This document shows, one piece after another, positions 48,290 to 59,215 of a stretch of 64,000 nt of DNA. Position 1 is the first letter of the stretch, and each line of letters opens with the position of its first letter. The notes beneath the pieces were generated by a model that was given only the letters and a program-made list of their open reading frames with translations, had not been told where the DNA came from and did not search any database. The position numbers and the translations under genes are program-made. The DNA comes from Diphasiastrum complanatum (taxonomy: Eukaryota > Streptophyta > Lycopodiopsida > Lycopodiales > Lycopodiaceae), in assembly GCA_029204225.1 (NCBI GenBank), contig CM055110.1, positions 19,207,109 to 19,271,108 of the forward strand, written 5' to 3'.

Positions 48290-48850
48290 GTTTTAAAGAA
48301 TCAATGGAGGCATTTGTAAAAATTGATCTTATCTAATTCTAGGATAAGCAGAAGCTTTCTTCAATCCTCTTTAAAATTATGATGATAACTAAGCCTTGCT
48401 TGATGAATTAGAGTTTGCAGAAATCATCGGGAGGCATGTGCAAGTCGATCCTATTTAATCTAATGATAAACAAAAAGTTACACAATCTTGCTTATTCTTA
48501 GCAAGGTTGCTTGATGAATTGTAGTTTGTGAGAAATAATGGAGGCATGTGCAAATTGATCTTGTTTAATTGTATGATAGTACACAAGTCTTCTTGATATA
48601 TTCTAGTTTGTGAGAGGCTTTTGCAAATTGATCTAGTCTAAATCAGTTAGGCATGTGCAAATTGATCATGTTATATTCTATGAAATCATTGAAGGCATGT
48701 GCAAATTGATTCTGTTTAACATTATGATGATGTGCAACCTTGCTTGATGAATGCAAATTGATGCTTAATATTTTGATAAGCAACCTTGGTTGATGAATTC
48801 AAGTTTTCGAGGGCAAATGCAGGTGGGCAAAAATCAATCATGTCTACACT
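48290..48850 (+). promoter_or_regulatory. degenerate repeat array upstream of NME5/RSP23
   Basis: At least seven variants of GGCATGTGCAAATTGATC occur in one orientation, near 48,306, 48,433, 48,544, 48,614, 48,650, 48,693 and 48,748. They are mixed with copies of TTGCTTGATGAATT and GATAAGCA. The spacing is irregular (about 40 to 125 bp). The array ends about 50 bp before the gene's ATG at 48,897, so it lies in the promoter or 5' leader. It could be a regulatory array or just an old satellite. The sequence alone cannot tell. Confidence 0.5.
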
Positions 48851-48896
48851 TTTGACGAGCAAGCCTCCTTGATCAATTCTGGTTTTGGAGGTATCC

Positions 48897-51800
48897 ATGG
48901 CGGCATGCGCTGATCATTCTGCTGCTGCAATAGAGCCATCTACCTTTCTGCGAGTTCCTTGTTCAGAACTCACTTTGGCAATAATCAAGCCTGAAGCTGT
49001 TGATGCTGGATACGTGCATGACATCACCTATGCCATGCATTCAAATGGTTTTGTAACTGTTGCTGAGACTCAGGCTCGGGTAAGAGTTCTTATTGTATAG
49101 TGCCAATCATCAATGTAAGGTGTTTTAACTTTATTTTACCAGGAAGAAAATGCTTGTTGCTGCACTAACTTATGCTTCTCTTTAAATACATATTGTTCAC
49201 TATATTCAGTTTACAATTCTTATTAGAAAAATTATTGTGTTAATTGAATTTCTCTATTGAGCGGCTATATCACATGCTGATTTCTATAAAGGGGTGCCAA
49301 AAAGACTTGCTGGAATATTGAGTATGTACAAAAGCAGCAAGCTGGCAATAGATCATGCACTCAAGCAGCATCTCTAAATTGGTCTATTGTAAGAGAATAT
49401 GAGAAACAATCCAGTTGTAACGAACCTAACATTAGATTTGTATAGTACTACTAAAAGCTCCTATATATTCATGTTCTACCCCAGCTCGATGGATTCACCT
49501 TGTGCATCACTTCATCCTTAAACATTATGAAGATCCATGAAGGGCTGTCTTGCTGCCTATGCTTGATCCCTTTCCCCGCTTGACGAATTCTGATGCGACC
49601 CAATTTGTAAGGACTTCCTCTTGTACACTACCTCAGATGCACTAACTCAACCATGTGCCATTGATGCCACCATGTTGAAACTCATCATGGATCTCTCTTT
49701 GCCATGTAGGAGGCTGCCTCAAGCTAGGCTCCACATTCTGTCACATGTCGAACATACAGCGGTACCTCTGACAACTACGTGGTGGGGCATGAGCTACTTG
49801 GCCTGACCATCAATGCGGCTGAGGTCATCTCCCATTTTTTGGTTGAATGGGATGATGATCTCATCTGAGATGGAGAGGTCCAATTTCATGTCTACAATTA
49901 GCCCAATGATTTCAAGCAAGTTCAAGACATAGTTGACAGCACTATTGCCTTTGGTGGACGAGCATATGAAGCCATTTGATGATAACCATCTGTGTTTAAA
50001 TTCTTGGTGTCTTTTTTGGAAAGTTTGATAGATCCCTCCAAAGAATTGCAAATGAAACAAGCCACTCCAATTCCTCTTTCTATCACTTTTTTTATTGCTT
50101 AGAGAATAGGAGTGATACCCCTTAAAACTTGATAATATGTAAGTTTTGTGTTCCCAAGTTTCAGAGAAGTACAAGAGAAACTGACAAAACTGTACTGCTA
50201 CTGTTGGTTTGAATGACAGTGACACCTACATAAAGACATTAGTCATCCTCAGTTTTGTATATACATTATTGAATTTCGAAATTCAAATCACTGTCCCACG
50301 GTCACTATGCTATGAAGGGTGAGCTGAAAGTATCCTCTCATCATTAACTCATGAAGTGGGGGTTAGATTTCTCGAAAGTAAGACGGGTACATCTTATTTA
50401 TGTTCCTTTTTCCGCTCAGTCTTTCCATTCATTTTCGGGCCATGTTCTTTTCCTCATGTCTCACAATTACGCTCATGCAGTATATCCCAGTTGAATTGAA
50501 TGTGTTACAGGGCTTATGTTTCAGACTGGTAGTAATGCCAGCAATACTAAGGTAAGACTCTGCTATCTTAGTTTCGTTCGGATGTGAATATTGTAGTTCT
50601 GCCTGCTGACATAAATTCCAGATGGTATTGATAGTGCCATGAAACTGTCGAGATATACAAAATATCCATATATTTGTTGGTTTGTAGTATCACAACACTT
50701 GACATTTACATTAATGGTTGATTGTTGGTTTTTGCAATTGTCAATGCTAGTGCTCTACACTTTCCTGTTGGAACTTGAAATTGTCGACTTGCTTGCATCT
50801 ATTGTAGTTTTTAAAACACAAGCTTAGCCTTTTGTAAAATCTGTGAGTTTTCATGTGTTGATGTTATTGTCGCCATCAATTTGTTGCACATTGCTTCTTT
50901 CAATGTAAAAATGTGTATGCTTTAGTGGCAGTGGAGATATTTTGGAGTCACTGCAACCTGACATGGAAATTCCTTATCCAAGTCTTATTTTTTTATTTCT
51001 TTTTAACCAAATGTGCAGCTTACCCGTGTTCGAGCTGAGGAGTTCTATGAAGAATATAGCTCCAAGCCATACTACCAGCAGCTAACGTGCTTCATCTGCA
51101 GGTATTTGCTCATTGAAACAATTTGCGGGTTGCTGAGACTAGATTTTTCTTGAAAAGAAATTCATTGCACTGATGTTAACAATGATCTACCTTTTAAAAG
51201 CTTTTTAATGCAACATCTGCTACATATGGTATATTGTGGAAATTTATGGGTCAGGTAGATGCTTCTTCCATTTTCTAAGGAAAGAAGCTAGTCTTTCTGA
51301 AGACTCACTTTACTCATTGAGTTGGACATATTCCCAGAGCCTTTGTTGGGCATTTGTAAGACGTTCTTACAGTCGTCCAGAGAAAGATACCTTAGTGATG
51401 ATGGGCCAGTATATTATTAGGTATATTTAAACCATAGTCACCGTGTTTCTAGGCAAAAACGTTCCCAGAAACACGTTTCTGGATCTAGAATTGCTGGAAA
51501 AAAACAGAAACAGGTCTTTAATCATTCATAGGAATTGACAGAATCCAACAGGGACTGATGCACCCAAACTGGACCACACTGTAACTGAAACACTTGGCAA
51601 CCTACATAAATGCAATGCCCTTGATTAAAGCTTTAATTCGATACCCATATTGCCCACAAAAATCAAAATTTTGTTAAAAAAAAACATTTTTGAGAAACGC
51701 TGGCCAATATTAGAAACTCGGTTCAGAAATGTGTTTCTGACTGCGTTTCTAGAACCTTAATATGTCTAAATTTTATAAATATTTGTTATATGATGCAGCA

Positions 51801-54725
51801 GACTGTTCTTGTATGTGCTAAATTGCATTTATCAACTTGCAGTGGACCTATACATGTCTTTGTGCTGGGAAAGGAAAAAGCCATAGAATCATGGCAGATA
51901 CTTATGGGACCCACAAATCCTGACATAGCTTGCAATGTGTCTCCGTCAAGGTAGAATCTGCACCATAAGTGAGGGTTTGCAATGACTTTTTATAACCTTA
52001 AGGCTGACAATATTACGTTTGCATATGTACTGTACTATTGGGAATTGAATTCATATCTTGTTATGAAGTGTGTTTGCTTATAGGCTGCTAAGGTGTCGTG
52101 CATGTGTAGTGCTCTTTAATTTTCTAGTTGAAAACAGGAAATTCATTTGAAAAAACCCTCTAACTATCTTTGAATCAGAAGGGTTACCTGTCTTCTGCTC
52201 CTACAAGAGCTATATGGCCCTAATATCTTCAGGTGTATCGTGGACCATTCAAATGATTAGAAATTCTAAACTTTGAAGAATTCATTAATGTCTTTTCCAT
52301 GCCCTGAGGCATATAAGACAAAGGGAGTACATGTCAAATGAATTTCACCAGGACGGATCAAGTCCGTCCCTCTCATACTAAAAAAAAAAACTAAAACTAC
52401 TGATTAAAAGCCTATGAGGAGATAAAATAGAACAGGAAAATTATGGTACTACGACCATTTACAGATCAACTGAACCCTCCTCAATTCTCTAACTCTATCT
52501 CTACCTTTACTCTATCTATTCCCTTTTTAATTTCCACCAGTGCATTGTCCCGTCTTTGTAGATGAGACGTATGCCCATGTCTTTCGCTCGTTGATGAGCT
52601 TTCTTCCGTTCTTCCACCTCTACGTCTATGATCTGAAGGTGGTGTGGTGACACTCTCAGCTGTCCCAATGTGAATCTCAGATTGTGCCGTAACTGGTAAT
52701 TGAGGTATGGAGTTCAAGTTAAAAATTTGTGGGTGATCATTCATAAAAAGTGTCATGTAAACTTTCCATTTCTTTAGATCAAACTTGTTGAGCGGACTTA
52801 TGCATGAATTGTGGGATATACAAATGTGTACCTTCCAGATGAAAAAAAGACCGAAAGAGATAGTCATGTAGCCTATGAATACGATGAAAAGAGGTGTCCT
52901 TGCTCATGAAGCCTTTGAGAGGACATGATTGCTATGAATGGGTATTTGAGAATATGCATATCTCCAAACTCTCTAGTGCTTTGAAGATAAGTAATCACCT
53001 GGAAGATAATTCCAGCGTGAATGGGAGGTACTACAAACAGATGAGGAATGATGCCATTGCGGCTCCAATGCCCCTTTTTCAAAGGGGAGGGCTAGAACCC
53101 CATGGTATTGCTTTGCCCTGAGACCCTGTATTCCTATGGCGGAGATTTTCTTTCCATGAAAATGGGTCTCCCTTCTTGGAAAATCACCCATCTCCCCTCT
53201 CCCCATGTCTCATGCATCTTGGAAGGCCTTTTGCCTTTCCTGTGTGTGGATGAAGGTGAGATCATCATCCATGAATATTTGTGTGCCTTTGAGCTTAGAA
53301 GTTTGTCTAAGTGCTTGCCTTGTATTGTCTAGTGTATCAAACCTAATGATGAGAGTTGTATCTTTCTAAGAGTTACCTCATGAAGTTGTTTAGCTTCCCA
53401 GGTTCCATCTTTGAGTGTTTGTTACTCCTCTTACTCTAATATGAATGGACTTTTTGTCCCTAAATAAAATCTCAATCATTAGCAACCCAAATACAGGTAC
53501 TGCAGTTCCTGGTCCATTGAGTTTGCATCAAAAGTGATATACATGGCAATCATCAGATCTGGTCACTGATGATAACTTTTCTGTCCAATGCCTGGTTATA
53601 GTAAGAATGGCATTCTTACTGAAGTCTAATACATAGTTTTATGTGCTTTATCTTGCTGACAATCTACACAAGATTTGCTGGATCAATTATATTAAGGCAT
53701 TGTATAACCTTAACTTTGATTGTTATCTCCATTCAAGAAACTTTACAAAATAAAAAAGTGAGATCCAAGAACACCACTTCCATTTGCAGTATCAGGGCAC
53801 GCTATGGAACCGATGTGCTGAGAAATGCAGTACATGGCAGTTATTGCTCCCAAAGTGCAAAGCGTGAAATTAAATATTTTTTTCCAAATGGTATTTTTTG
53901 GATCAAGAGAATCTAATATTCCAGTTGAGGCAATAATGCTATCACTAATTGAGTGAGTGTCATCTTGCAAGGAAATCTGATGCATGCAGTGGCCATCTTA
54001 CTGGAATTTTACATCAGCTACAATCTGCAATTATTATTACAATCTAGTACTTGTCCCTTTCATTCATTTTATAGTGGTCTCAAATTCATTGACTGATGGA
54101 TTTAAGAATTTCACTTTACTAAGCAATCGATGTGCTTGCAGTGCTTCTGGATCCTTTGCCTGATGCTACAATGGCACAAAACTACTTTGAGACACACCTG
54201 AAGACAGTACTTGTGAAAGGGTTAACTGCTCTTGCCAAGGCTAAACCTTCGTCAGATCCTCTCACAGTTCTTGTATCCTTCAGTTGCAGAGTCTGCTTAA
54301 TTAGTTCATTTGCTTGTGTGCTGTAAATAAATGTTCAACAACGCTAACTTCTTGCTACCTTGTATTCTAATAATATCTTAAAGTCTGATTTGAGTTTTTC
54401 CTGATATTTCACTCAGTTGTTTATTTATAGAGGGCGGGCCCAGACCGCTGCTTGTATCCTAATCAAAAGCTCGCTTGCAGCTCCGCTCACATGTGACTGG
54501 TGGCTTCATGCTGGGAAGGTTTCAGTTCACTTCAAATTGAAATCATTTTTTTGCCTACTGCTGGGAGGGACATTTCTTCTTCAGTTTTTGTATGTTCTAT
54601 GATTGCCTATGCAAAGAACTATATATGACTTCATTTTCTTAACCTTGGAATAGAAATGGCTTGCAAATTGGCTGCAGGAAAACAATCCCGATAAACACAC
54701 CACTTTTAAGTCCAGAGATACTTGA
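48897..54725 (+). CDS. NME5/RSP23-like NDP kinase with Dpy-30 motif
   Basis: Six exons join in frame to 225 residues: 48,897-49,079; 51,019-51,101; 51,843-51,950; 53,790-53,890; 54,142-54,272; 54,654-54,725. All introns are GT-AG. Residues 25-165 are a nucleoside diphosphate kinase domain: ELTLAIIKPEAV, FYEEYSSKPYY, SGPIHVFVLGKEKAIESW, LMGPTNP, and the active-site segment RARYGTDVLRNAVHGS, with the phosphorylated His kept. The residues after HGS are YC, where canonical kinases have DS. The tail (residues 180-220: YFETHLKTVLVKGLTALAKA, WLANWLQENNP) is a Dpy-30-type helix pair. This order and length match NME5 and the radial-spoke protein RSP23, which act in the axoneme of motile cilia. Kinase activity should not be assumed. 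The start ATG is the first in frame before the kinase domain. Unlike everything around it, the gene has no stops or frameshifts. Intron 3 (1.84 kb) and intron 1 (1.94 kb) hold unassigned repeat-like sequence. Confidence 0.92.
49794..50225 (-). other. unassigned open frame in intron 1
   Basis: A 143-residue frame on the opposite strand of intron 1. No domain recognised. Probably a fragment of a repeat inserted in the intron, but it could be chance. Confidence 0.2.
52351..52369. repeat. short perfect hairpin in intron 3
   Basis: GGACGGA, loop TCAAG, TCCGTCC: a 7-bp perfect stem. It is followed within about 12 bp by an A-rich run (52,380-52,390). Confidence 0.7.
52481..53210 (-). other. unassigned repeat-like sequence in intron 3
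   Basis: Two - strand frames, 52,867-52,481 (128 residues, ending in a charged stretch with SDHRRRGGRTEESSSTSE) and 53,206-52,873, lie inside intron 3 of the NME5/RSP23 gene. They are more GC-rich than the rest of the intron. I suspect a DNA transposon fragment, but no transposase motif or terminal repeats were found. Confidence 0.3.
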
Positions 54726-56500
54726 CTGCAGATGGAGCCTGAGAGCAAGGTACTTTGCTCCTATGGATTATCAGCACTCCACCAGACTCATGCTTAAATT
54801 TCTATTGACTCTTGTGTTCTTGGAAAACTTCATAAGTCTGGTTTCAGTTTAATTGGAAAAATGACGGTGCGTCTCAAAATTTTTCTACCTCTAGCGATGT
54901 GGAAGTAGACTATTTTTCTAACTACGAAACTTGAACCATGTACTTAAGCTGGCTCAAGTTTGTATTGTGTTAGTAAAAAAAAATTACTTTAGGTATTCTG
55001 TTTTAGTATGAAAGTTTCTAGCTGAAAACTGTGTATGACAAAGACTCTGCTGATGGCTCTACTCGAACTCCTTTATTTCTGGTAATTTAGACTCACAATG
55101 TCATCAAAAAGCTCTACATATTCTGCATAGCATTGAACTGGTAACAATGTTTACCTCTTGATACGGTCAAGAATCTCTGCACTTCTATGCATTACTCGAG
55201 GCAGGGATTCTTACAGAATTGATCTGTGAAGTGTTTTTTTAATGCTATTCTGATTATTTGGAGTTTGTAACAATTTTGTGCTGCTCCATACAATAAAATT
55301 CCTATCTCTTATATAGAATATGTGTATTACAGCCCTACCCCTTACGATTTGCAGCAGATATTTGTATATACTATATGTACGTTTGTGCACATGAGTGCAT
55401 TGTACCTCATAAGACAATTTTGAGTGCTCTCTAGCTGCTAGCATGCAAAAATATTACCAAGTTTTATGATCTATGACGGACATTGTGCTTTGCTTGCCTA
55501 TAGTTTTTAAAATTCATGCTATATCTGTGAGTAACCTTGAATGCAAATGGTGGTGGTTTTATGGCTGGTTCAGCTATCTATCAAGTAATTAGAGAAGATT
55601 ATAGCCGCTACTTAATGTGGACATTCTTAAGTGTTGACATTGTATCAAAAGCATTGTTGGATTGAAGCCAATCACTTCAAGGCACAATGCCTACAAATCT
55701 CAATCAACAAAAGGTTTCCTCAATATTATTATGTGAATTGTGTAGTGACGGGCATCAAGGATGCACAAAGCCTTTTGAACTTTCATATATCTTTCAAGAA
55801 AAAACATCCACCTAGAAAGAACATCATTCTTGGGATTGTTTTGTGTTTCAATTCTTAGAAACCATCTAAAATAAAATGAATGGCCGAAATTTTAGAATGT
55901 CTCTCTTGTACAGAAGAATATATATATACACTTTTTGAACCAAGTAAATCAACATATGCACATGTATGTCAAACATAGAAGTCAAACTCTTGCAAGCATG
56001 CATCATGTCTAGTTTTAACATTTGTGAGGAGTTTTGATATCAAAGCATCAAGATCATGTTAGATCTCGTCTATAGGTTTGAAAGTGTCCATTAAGCATTT
56101 CAAGAGTGCTTCTAAGCACTGATGTAAATTTGGTATCATACTATCTGGCCACAAAGTTTGGTGTGCATTGTCATTGATTCTAGCAACTAGTTGTAGCTTT
56201 GGTGGAATGTTGATGTCAGACCTTCAAATTTTGTTTTGATCTCTTGTTTTCTAATTTTGAAATGTCCATATTATGCATTACAAGATTGCTTGTAACAACT
56301 TGTTCAAGTCAAACACCATTCTATTTTAATCAAGACTAACCATTCAATTTCTAACATGTCAATGAATTAGTAAAAAAAAATAGTGATTTTTTTTTTGTTA
56401 ATATTTGTTTGATCTCACTGATTTGGTCTATGAAGTTTCAAGTGAGGGCTAGGGAAGCATTGGAATAGTTTTGATTGTAATCTATCACAGTCTGATTAAG
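54726..56500. other. no gene recognised downstream of NME5/RSP23
   Basis: Presumed 3' UTR followed by AT-rich DNA. A 75-residue frame at 55,631-55,858 (+) has no recognisable relatives. Confidence 0.4.
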
Positions 56501-56519
56501 TTCGATCTTTTGCATCAAT

Positions 56520-57180
56520 ATGGCAAGTCATGGCGGATACATGTTGGAGAGCAATGATAGATTAAACCACCTACTCAATTTGAACTGTAAGAATGAAGTC
56601 TTTTCTTTTCATGAATAATATGATGGATATTGTGTTAGGTACAAAATTTCCAAAATCAGGTCGATTGTGAAAAAGGAGCCAACAAGGCTCTACATGTTAT
56701 CAAGATGAATGTCAGAAATTAGCTTCTTAGGGAATTTGAAGTTTGTATTTCATCAAATGAAGCATGGAAGTCTCCACAAAAGATTTATGTGTCAAAGACC
56801 ACATTAAGGATGCAGACCCTAAGAATTCAAATCTTGCGAAGCCATTAATGTGAAGGTGAAAATGCTCATTTCTATGTTTTGAGAGTTAAGTCACTCAATG
56901 GAGATCTAGCATGTATAGGCGATGCTATTAAGGAAAATGAGCTTGTTCAGATCCTTCTAAATAGGCCAGGGGATAGTTATGCTAATCTTGGATTTGCTAT
57001 TCGAAAGAATTTATCTTCTATTGAAGACTTGCAAGAGGTGTTCGTGCAAAGGCTATCCAATATCAAGGCTAGAAGTATTGTAACTTCTACCAAATGTGGA
57101 GATGAGAAGGGATAATCTATCAAAGTCAAGAGCAAAGGTAAAAACAATGGAAAATTTAGGAAAGAAAAAGATCCATTAGA
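56520..57180 (+). pseudogene. Ty1/copia gag remnant
   Basis: Broken + strand frames match gag of the copia B type. The clearest part, 56,879-57,115, shows RVKSLNGDLACIGDAIKENE, then L-V-Q-I-L-L-N-R and a leucine-rich segment. Copia B has the same order (VLRVKDIHRELACIGDSI). Several stops lie upstream and no pol follows. It ends next to the short inverted-repeat unit at 57,191. Confidence 0.7.
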
Positions 57181-57190
57181 AAAACTTAGA

Positions 57191-57353
57191 GCCCGACGAG
57201 GGCCTTTGAAAAAGATGCTTTTTTATTTTTTTTTCTTATTTTCGTTGCCATGTGGACCAATTGAAACCTTAGCTTCGGGGTTCTACATAACGTAGAATTT
57301 TCCAAATATAAATGAAATAAAAACTTTTTAAATATATTGTTGTTTCGTCGGGC
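57191..57353. repeat. 163-bp unit with 9-bp terminal inverted repeats
   Basis: GCCCGACGA at 57,191 and its reverse complement TCGTCGGGC at 57,345-57,353 bound an AT-rich core. The core contains a small hairpin, TTCTAC-ATAAC-GTAGAA, near 57,281. The size and ends suggest a MITE, but no target-site duplication is evident and the terminal repeats do not extend beyond 9 bp. Confidence 0.4.
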
Positions 57354-57653
57354 AGCATGTGGAAATGCTATTGGTTGATGAGGCCTGCCCTTCCAGCTCA
57401 TCACTGCCTGAAGAGACCCAAAAATATTGAAAATAAATATGACAGATGGTTGAGATGAGAAAATCGATGTACTATTAATGTATATGCATTGTCAAACCAT
57501 GGTTAACAGGGTTAACCAGAGTTAATTTGTGGTGCCAAATAGATCAGTGTTTCAAATTTTCGCCAACACTTTTTCTTAGATTCATGGCTTTTTGTATACG
57601 CAAATTTTCAGATTCATAGTTCATTGTTTCAGATTTTTGCATGCAAATTACGA

Positions 57654-59016
57654 ATGGCGCCATCAAAGAAACTGTGCTCCTCAATCGACTCTGTGCTTCT
57701 ACTCAACGAGACAGATGATAATGGATTATGGGTGCCAAGAAAATATTCAAAAAACTCTTTAGTTTTGATGCATCCATCATCAAGAGGAGCATTTCGAAAA
57801 AGGAAAAGGTCAAAACTATCATTTCGATCTTATTGGAAGGCCAAAATTTTGGATTTCAGAACATCATCAGGAGGAAAATCTATTTATGAAATTCTAGTCC
57901 AACATGTATATATGTATTCAGAGATAAATGTGCAAGGATTCAACCGTCAGGATCACAAAAAAAGCAACTATGAGAATTGATATTTTTGATACTTTGATTT
58001 TTGTCATTCATAAATATCTAATAGTAAACTTGCCAATCTGATTATTTTTCTCTTGCAGATTTATATCCATCCAACATAAATGAATGGGAGCCGAGTGAAT
58101 CTTTAGCAGGTGTGTTAGATGTTTTTTACACTGATATTGGACAGCTGCAATATCGAGGTAGAACTACAAAAGATCTAGCTGATAGTGGGATCTTTTTTTA
58201 TGAATCAATGTACATTCCTAATACAAAAGAAAATTTTGGACAAATAGTACCAAATCCATGACCTGGTTTTGAAAGTGATGAATGGATTGCACCAGACTAT
58301 AGTTTCAGAATCATTTCGTTGCAAGATATATAATGATGTAAAAAATTCATTAAAAATGAGCACCGGATAAAAACAGTCAGATTGAGTTGGTTTATATCCT
58401 TGAGTATATTTGTGGATTTCTTTTCAAGTGTCAATGTACACAAAACCCCAACGAGGTTTGTATGCAAAAATTTATCAGATAGTTTATTATCTGAACTTAT
58501 GGATGAAGGTTGGGACAAAAGATCAGATGGAGAAATAGAATGCAAAATTAAAATGTCTTCCATGTGCTTCCATTATCAAATTGAAAAACAAATGTTGAGC
58601 TTATGTTTCCATTATCAAAGATGAAAAAAAAATAAAGGTAAATGGGTGCCACTCAATCAAGACTTGGAAGCCAGTGGACATTCAAAACAAAAAAATATTG
58701 AAATTATATACAATGATGCCATTTTGACATGTGTTGAGGTGGAAGAAGATTGGAGTCTAAACTACATCCGGCGAGAACTATTGCTCCTACAAGATGATGT
58801 ACTTTCAGACTTCAGATTTATTTTCAATGGTAAACTCGTAAGTAGTTGTAAACACTTGATCTTTTATGAATAATTTCAATTAAAACTTTCTAATACAAAC
58901 TCTGTACTAATTCTAACTAACTTTGTATTAGTTTTATGCAGGTACGTAAAAGACATGAGCTTGAGATCAAATGTAGAGATATTGGCGAAACAATCCAACT
59001 TATGGAAGAACATTGA
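57654..59016 (+). pseudogene. undescribed gene with KRKRS module and ubiquitin-like end
   Basis: Exon 1 (57,654-57,979) encodes W-V-P-R-K-Y-S, LMHPSSRGAFRKRKRS, SYWKAKILDF and YEILVQHVYMYSEI. A second exon starts after TTGCAG at 58,059 (DLYPSNINEW, DVFYTDIGQL). It meets a TGA at about 58,260 and continues (FESDEWIAPDYSF). Further on, 58,646-58,837 and 58,942-59,013 join across an intron (CTC-GTAAGT ... TGCAG-GTACG) into a module with V-E-V-E-E-D-W, Y-I-R-R-E-L-L, F-R-F-I-F-N-G-K-L-V and I-G-E-T-I-Q-L. That pattern fits a ubiquitin-like beta-grasp fold. Exon 1 homology to the 4.3 kb fragment ends where that fragment has a GTAAG donor and this copy reads ATGAG, so the donor is probably mutated. 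The gene runs toward the transposase-like gene and stops about 200 bp from it. Role unknown. Confidence 0.6.
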
Positions 59017-59215
59017 GATTCACTATCAGCAATACATGCCAATCATCATGTCTTTTTATCATTATAGAAAAATTGCATTCCAGTATTAGACTATGGACAC
59101 AAGGTGATTGTAAAAAGCTATTGTAATATCAATAAAAAAAACTCATAAACGGGTTGTTTACAAGTAAAATGATTGTATCTTTTTTTTTTATGTCTCTCTA
59201 TTTACAAATAGATCT

